Source: Pseudoxanthomonas sp. PXM02
Lineage (GTDB): Bacteria > Pseudomonadota > Gammaproteobacteria > Xanthomonadales > Xanthomonadaceae
DNA: 64,000 bases
Direction: 5' to 3'
NCBI RefSeq assembly: GCF_014851805.1
Contig: NZ_JACVAK010000003.1
Coordinates: 62,001 to 126,000 of the forward strand
Shown here piece after piece: positions 59,592 to 64,000 of this stretch. How positions within the stretch are numbered: the stretch's first letter is position 1; each line of letters starts with the position of its first letter. The position numbers and the translations under genes were made by a program. Below the pieces are notes generated by a model. That model searched no databases, was not told where the DNA came from, and was given only the letters and a program-made list of their open reading frames with translations.

Positions 59592-60809
59592 ATGACCCCA
59601 TCGCACGATGCCGACGCCGTGCACGCCAGCGCGTGCGAGAACTGCAGGACGCCGCTGCAGGGCGGGTTCTGCCATGTCTGCGGCCAGAACGCCCACAGCC
59701 CATTGAAGAGCGTCGGGCATGCGGTGGAAGAGGTGTTCGAATCGTTCTGGCATCTGGACGGGCGCATCTTCCGCACCCTGCGCACGCTGCTCTCGCCCGG
59801 CAAGCTGGCCAACGCCTACCTGGCCGGCCATCGCGCGCCGTTCGTGGCACCGCTGCGGCTGTTCGTGATCCTCAGCGTGCTGACGTTCTTCGTGGCTAAG
59901 CTGACCCTGCACATCGGTGAAGTGACGCTGCCGGAGCCGCCGCCGACGGCCGACGGCACCACCAACCTGGTGGCCGCGCCAGACCAGTCGGGCATCGACT
60001 TCTCCAAGCAGACGACCGTCGAAGGCGTGATCAAGCAACGGGACGAAACGCTGAAGGGGCTGGTATCCGCACGCGCCGGCGTGCCCAGCGGCCTGGGTTT
60101 CGTGCGTGAGCGCATCGAAGACAACATCTACGCCACCCAACGACTCGCGCGCGAGCGCATCACCCAACTGCAGCCGGACCATCCGGCGCTGAAGCAACCG
60201 GACCGCTACCCGCAGGGCCAGCCGCTGCCGGCATTGCCGGAAAGCGCGGCGATCACCATCGGCGGCAAGCCGTTCGATGCCGAGACCAATCCGGTGCGCG
60301 TCAGCTGGCTGCCGGAGTTCGCCAACCGCTGGATCAACAAGAAGCTGGCACGCGGCGAAGAGAACATCCCCCGCCTGGCGAAGGATCCGGAACACTTCTT
60401 CACCCTGCTGATCGGCTCGGTGCCGTCGGCGCTGTTCGTGCTGGTGCCGGTGTTCGCGCTGCTGCTACGGCTGGCGTACATCGAAACCGGGCGCGTCTAT
60501 CTCGAACACCTGGTGGTGGCGCTCTACAGCCACGCCTACCTGTGCCTGTGCATCCTGGTGTTCTGCCTGGTCCAGGCGCTCGGCAACCTGATCCCGCCCG
60601 GCAATTTCTGGCTGAAGATCCCGCAGTGGACGGCGCAGCTGGCGGTACTGGGCTGGATGCCGGTCTATCTGCTGTGGATGCAGCAGCGCGTGTACCGCCA
60701 GCATTTCATCGTGACGCTGCTGAAGTTCTCGGTGCTGGGCACGCTGTACTTCTTTATGCTGATGACGGCGATCGTGTTCCTGGTACTGACGACCTGGGTG
60801 AACGCCTAG
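59592..60809 (+). CDS. DUF3667 membrane protein with zinc ribbon
   Basis: 405 residues. An N-terminal CxxC-CxxC ribbon (Cys15, 18, 27, 30) is followed by the DUF3667 signature (HAVEEVFESFWHLDGRIFRTLRTLLSPGKLANAYLAG...FVAPLRLFVILSVL). Four or five hydrophobic helices occupy the last 150 residues after a charged central region. Its function is unknown; the ribbon may bind zinc. It converges on the DUF3106 gene with the two stop codons sharing CTAG. Confidence 0.88.
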   Translation: MTPSHDADAVHASACENCRTPLQGGFCHVCGQNAHSPLKSVGHAVEEVFESFWHLDGRIFRTLRTLLSPGKLANAYLAGHRAPFVAPLRLFVILSVLTFFVAKLTLHIGEVTLPEPPPTADGTTNLVAAPDQSGIDFSKQTTVEGVIKQRDETLKGLVSARAGVPSGLGFVRERIEDNIYATQRLARERITQLQPDHPALKQPDRYPQGQPLPALPESAAITIGGKPFDAETNPVRVSWLPEFANRWINKKLARGEENIPRLAKDPEHFFTLLIGSVPSALFVLVPVFALLLRLAYIETGRVYLEHLVVALYSHAYLCLCILVFCLVQALGNLIPPGNFWLKIPQWTAQLAVLGWMPVYLLWMQQRVYRQHFIVTLLKFSVLGTLYFFMLMTAIVFLVLTTWVNA

Positions 60810-61402
60810 CGATCGCGCTGCTGCCGTAGCCACGCGCTGCGCTGCGCATCAGGCACCGCCAGCAGTTCGCGGCGGAAGGCATCGCGATCCTGCGGCGGCA
60901 ACCGCTGCGCGAGGGCGGCCAGGTCATCGCGCTGTTCGGCGTCCAGCCGGCGCAGCAACGCCAACAGGCCATCGCGTTCGCCGGGTGGTACGAAGGCGAA
61001 CAGCGGCTGCAGGCGCGGCCAGTCGGCGCCGAGATCCGGCCCCAATCGCCAGCCTTGCCGCTGCATGCCGTCGAGAACGCTGAACTGGGTGCGCAGCGCA
61101 GCCTGATGTTCCGGCGGCAAGGCGGCGATCTCGGTGGCGGCAGCGCGCAACCGTGCACGCTGTATCTCGTCCAGCGCGCGCCAGGCGGCGTAGCGCGAAC
61201 GACGGTCCTCGCGCTCCTGGCGCGGCAGGGCATCCCAGGTCAGGCGGCGCTGTTCCCACCCGGCCTGCGTGGCGGGCGACATCGCCGCCCAGCGCGCGGC
61301 GTTCTCCGCGTCCTGCGCGAACGACACCGCCATGCCGGCCACCAGGGCGGCGGCGCCGATCAGGGTCACGGCGACACCTCGCCGGAAATCAGCGCTGCGC
61401 AT
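60806..61402 (-). CDS. Exported DUF3106-domain protein
   Basis: 198 residues from the ATG at 61402. A signal peptide (residues 1-30, ending VSFAQDA) precedes a helical DUF3106 domain with repeated Trp/Arg patterns (ARWAAMSPATQAGWEQRRLTW; PRQEREDRRSRYAAW). Function unknown, presumably periplasmic. It starts inside the last 14 bases of the upstream sigma-like gene, so the pair is translationally coupled. Confidence 0.83.
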   Translation of the reverse strand: MRSADFRRGVAVTLIGAAALVAGMAVSFAQDAENAARWAAMSPATQAGWEQRRLTWDALPRQEREDRRSRYAAWRALDEIQRARLRAAATEIAALPPEHQAALRTQFSVLDGMQRQGWRLGPDLGADWPRLQPLFAFVPPGERDGLLALLRRLDAEQRDDLAALAQRLPPQDRDAFRRELLAVPDAQRSAWLRQQRDR

Positions 61403-62414
61403 CGGTCGCTCCCGCGTCGGCATCGGCATGGGTGGCAGGTGCGGCGGCACCCGGTGCTGCGCCGGCACCGGCCACATACCAGGCCAGGAAATCCGCCTCG
61501 CGGGCGCGCGCCTCGTCGTCGGCATCGGCCAGCAACGCGAAGTCGGCATGCGCCGCCGGGGCGACGACGTCGTCCGCCCGCGTGGCGGGTGCGTCCGCAG
61601 GCGGCAGCGCGGCCGACGTCATCACCGGATCCGGTGGCAGCGCCGAGACGCCTTCCGCGTCGCTGGACGCGGCCGGTTGTGCCGAGGGCGTAGGCAACAG
61701 CGCCGGCCCGCGCCACCACCAGAGCCCCGCGCCTGCGGCGGCCAGCAGCAGGACCCCGATCAGCAGGATCCACGGCCAGCGGCGCGGTGCGCGGGTGGGG
61801 ACGAACGTTGGCGTCTTCGCCGTCACGGGCGGCTGGCGGACGCCTGCCAGCGCGTCCTCGCGCAGGCGCGCGAGCGTAGCCAGCCGGTCGGCTGATAGTT
61901 CGCGCAGGTGCTGCTGGATGGCTTCGGCCAGGGCGCGCCAGGCACCGGCGTCCGGATGTCCCAGCGTGTCGCGCGGGCAGGCGCGCGCCAGTGCGTCGCG
62001 GTAGGCCGCCGCGTCGAGTCCGAGCACATCGGCCGCCTCGGCTTCCTGCAGGCCGCCGGCCAGCCGCAGCAGCAGCGCCGCGCGGTCCGCCGTGGCCGGT
62101 CGCGCCAGGGCGCCGAAGGCGTCGGACCAGCGCGCGGTGGGACCGTCGACGCGCAGCTGCGGCGTTGCCACCAGCAAGGCCCAGAAGCGGACCGGCCAGT
62201 CGGCCATCGGCAGGGCGGCGGCCTTGCCCCGGAACGCGCGCAGGGCGGCGGCGAGGGCGACGTCGCCCCGGTCGCGGTCGCCGCACTGCAGTTCGGCGAA
62301 CACGGCGCCGCGGCGCTCGCATCCTTTCAGGAAGGCGGCAAGCGCGGCGGGTGGCGGGGACGCGGAGGTGTCGGAAGAAATCATCGTGGAACCGGTCGGA
62401 GATGCGTGGATCAT
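61389..62414 (-). CDS. Sigma region 4-like protein with a membrane helix
   Basis: About 341 residues; a start ten codons later (62384) is also possible. The N-terminal half resembles an ECF-sigma-type helical region with an HTH-like segment (AALLLRLAGGLQEAEAADVLGLDAAAY), where the sequence reads like sigma region 4. A single membrane helix follows (WPWILLIGVLLLAAAGAGLWW), then an Ala/Pro-rich periplasmic tail. Sigma-like and membrane parts in one protein are unusual. It may be a membrane-tethered regulator acting with the DUF3106 protein. Not a confirmed sigma factor. Confidence 0.6.
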   Translation of the reverse strand: MIHASPTGSTMISSDTSASPPPAALAAFLKGCERRGAVFAELQCGDRDRGDVALAAALRAFRGKAAALPMADWPVRFWALLVATPQLRVDGPTARWSDAFGALARPATADRAALLLRLAGGLQEAEAADVLGLDAAAYRDALARACPRDTLGHPDAGAWRALAEAIQQHLRELSADRLATLARLREDALAGVRQPPVTAKTPTFVPTRAPRRWPWILLIGVLLLAAAGAGLWWWRGPALLPTPSAQPAASSDAEGVSALPPDPVMTSAALPPADAPATRADDVVAPAAHADFALLADADDEARAREADFLAWYVAGAGAAPGAAAPATHADADAGATDAQR

Positions 62415-62829
62415 AGTCACCCGGCGGGGCCGTACGGACGCTTGACAGGCGTTCGAAATCTGCTCTCCCCGGCGTAGCAAGGGTTTCCAAGAAAAACGTT
62501 GTGCACAGCGGTCACCAAACCGTCACGGGACCCCATCGCGCCCACCTCCACAGGATTGTGTCAGTCCGGTTTCACGGCTAACTGTATGATTTTCATGAAG
62601 AAAGCCTTGCTGGCACTTTTTTGACCAACCCGGCCCGGATGCTTGCAGCAGCGTCATCGCGCCGTGAAGCATTCCCGCCATGCACAGATTTATCCACAGC
62701 ACGTGTGGATAAACCGGAATCTCCTTCCGGGATCAGTACTTGCGTGAATCTCGTCAAGAAATTGACAGGACATCAATGCAACTGCGCGATATGTGACCCG
62801 CGCCGGGACGGGCCGATACACTGACCGGA
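62415..62829. other. Intergenic leader of priA
   Basis: No convincing gene; a plus-strand frame (62621-62824) has no recognisable motifs. The stretch contains a TTGTGCACA near 62500, a DnaA-box pair at 62689-62713, and the start of priA. It is less GC-rich than the flanking genes. Confidence 0.6.
62689..62713. promoter_or_regulatory. Head-to-head DnaA-box pair upstream of priA
   Basis: TTTATCCACA, GCACG, TGTGGATAAA: two consensus DnaA boxes (TTATCCACA) in inverted orientation inside a 10-bp perfect palindrome, 117 bp before the priA ATG. DnaA could bind here and regulate priA, but an origin is unlikely (no AT-rich unwinding element, dnaA not present). Confidence 0.6.
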
Positions 62830-64000
62830 ATGTCGCCCGTTTCCGTCCTCCAGGTCGCCCTGCCCGTGCCCTTGCCACGGCTGTTCGACTACCTGCCGCC
62901 CGAGGGTCATACCGCCTCGCCGGAGGACATCGGCAAGCGGGTGAGCGTGCTCTTCGGCAACCGGCCACTGACCGGCTTCGTCGCCGGCGTCGCCCCACCG
63001 GCGGACCCCGGGCTGGAGCTGCGCCAGGCGGACGCACTGCTGGATGCCGTTCCGCTGCTGCTGGGCGAACTGCGGGACTCGCTGCTCTGGCTGGCGCGCT
63101 ATACCCATGCGCCGCTGGGCGAGGTCGTCGCGACCGCGCTGCCGACCCTGCTGCGCCAGGGCGAACCGCTGCCGGACACCCATGCCTGGCACTGGCGGCT
63201 GACCGAAGCCGGCCTGACCCAGCGCGATCGCCTGCGCACCGGCAGCCGGCCGCGTCGCCTGGCGGACCTGCTGGCCGAGCACGCCTCGCTCGACGAAGAC
63301 GTGCTGGACCTGCACCTGGATGCCGGCCGCGCCACCGCGCGCGACCTGGGCAAGCGTGGGCTGGCCGAACGCTTCCCGGCCGACGCCACGTCGACGGCCC
63401 CATCGCCGCGGCCCGGCCCGGCGCTCAACGACGAGCAGCAGGCCGCAGCCGACGCGATCGTCGCGACGACCGGCTTCGGTGCGTTGCTGCTGGACGGCGT
63501 CACTGGCAGCGGCAAGACCGAGGTCTACCTGCATGCCATCGCCGACTGCCTGCGTCGCGGGCGGCAGGCGCTGGTGCTGGTGCCGGAGATCGGGCTGACC
63601 CCGCAGACGCTGGCGCGCTTCCGCGACCGGCTCAGCGTGCCGGTGCATGCGCTGCACTCCGGTCTCAACGATGGCGAGCGTGCGCGCACCTGGGCGGCCT
63701 GCCTGCGCGGCGAGGCGCGGGTGATCGTGGGCACGCGCTCGGCGGTGTTCACGCCGCTGCCGGAGGCCGGGCTGATCGTGATCGACGAGGAACACGACGG
63801 CAGCTACAAGCAGCAGGACGGCATCCGCTACCACGCGCGCGATTTCGCGCTGGTGCGCGGCAAGGCGCTGGACGTGCCGGTGGTGCTGGGCAGCGCCACG
63901 CCCTCCCTGGAGACGCTGCACAACGCGCGCAGCGGCCGCTATGCCCACCTGCGGCTGTCACGCCGCGCCGGCGAGGCGCAGCCGCCTGCCGTTCGCGTGC
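62830..64000 (+). CDS. priA: Primosomal protein N' (replication restart helicase), 3' truncated
   Basis: 390 codons are visible; the gene continues beyond the window. The N-terminal DNA-binding region (VSVLQVALPVPLPRLFDYLPP; GKRVSVLFGNRPLTGFV) is followed by the winged-helix region. The helicase begins LNDEQQAAADAIV with Walker A GVTGSGKTEVY, then VPEIGLTPQT, VGTRSAVFTPL, Walker B DEEHDGSYKQ, and GSATPSLETL. PriA recognises stalled forks and reloads DnaB. The zinc-binding cysteines lie beyond the cut. Confidence 0.96.
   Translation, partial: MSPVSVLQVALPVPLPRLFDYLPPEGHTASPEDIGKRVSVLFGNRPLTGFVAGVAPPADPGLELRQADALLDAVPLLLGELRDSLLWLARYTHAPLGEVVATALPTLLRQGEPLPDTHAWHWRLTEAGLTQRDRLRTGSRPRRLADLLAEHASLDEDVLDLHLDAGRATARDLGKRGLAERFPADATSTAPSPRPGPALNDEQQAAADAIVATTGFGALLLDGVTGSGKTEVYLHAIADCLRRGRQALVLVPEIGLTPQTLARFRDRLSVPVHALHSGLNDGERARTWAACLRGEARVIVGTRSAVFTPLPEAGLIVIDEEHDGSYKQQDGIRYHARDFALVRGKALDVPVVLGSATPSLETLHNARSGRYAHLRLSRRAGEAQPPAVRV

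Noticed and set aside
62621-62824. 67-codon plus-strand frame before priA
   Set aside because: No motifs, and it covers the DnaA-box palindrome; probably non-coding.
62415-62829. Possible replication origin near priA
   Set aside because: Only one clear box pair, no cluster of boxes or AT-rich unwinding region, and dnaA, dnaN and rpmH are not here.

Overview
This is a high-GC gammaproteobacterial chromosome segment. Gene content and gene order point to the Xanthomonadaceae/Lysobacteraceae (a Pseudoxanthomonas- or Stenotrophomonas-like organism). The indicators are an opgD-opgH pair, rpoD, dtd, an lpxL-type acyltransferase, a long LPS-core glycosyltransferase block, and the conserved set rsmB-fmt-def | LysM protein-dprA-smg followed by topA-tsaC. 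The assignment rests on recognised protein families and was not checked against a database.

Positions 1 to about 17,170 look like an accessory island joined to a tRNA-Ile(CAU) gene. A tyrosine integrase (15987-17087) lies next to the tRNA 3' end. The far left part (1-4180) has lower GC and sparse genes: the start of an efflux-pump lipoprotein behind a TetR regulator, a YkgJ-type cysteine-cluster protein, a small hypothetical protein and a fasciclin protein. From 4183 to 9408 a six-gene minus-strand operon encodes a cyclophilin-like lipoprotein, a NepI-like exporter, a carboxymuconolactone-decarboxylase-fold protein, a cupin, a dienelactone-hydrolase-like enzyme and a zinc alcohol dehydrogenase. 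A LysR gene diverges from it. Next come an XdhC-type maturation factor and a periplasmic molybdenum aldehyde oxidase (paoABC). The LysR/ADH intergenic region and the paoABC leader share the motif ATTGATTAG-N5-CTTATA, which suggests one carbonyl-handling regulon.

From 17,173 onward the content is core-like. Osmoregulated periplasmic glucan synthesis (opgDH, with the opgH stop codon inside the tRNA gene) is followed by rpoD, dtd and lpxL, then two YdbS/YdbT-like PH-domain proteins. An LPS-core/O-antigen block (26.4-35.2 kb) holds five family-2 glycosyltransferases, a heptosyltransferase-type GT9, a TagB/TagF-like transferase, a UDP-glucuronate decarboxylase and an O-antigen ligase/polymerase. 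Translation-linked genes (rsmB, fmt, def), dprA, smg, three tandem GYF_2-domain proteins, topA and tsaC follow.

The last third holds two DUF4124 proteins, a DJ-1/PfpI protein, an SDR, an autotransporter-like barrel protein, a B12-binding radical SAM protein, a ParD-like/methionine aminopeptidase pair with a palindromic operator-like site, sppA, a MATE exporter, a DUF3667 membrane protein and a sigma-like/DUF3106 pair. The window ends inside priA, whose leader carries two head-to-head consensus DnaA boxes. No rRNA, CRISPR array or intact insertion sequence was seen.
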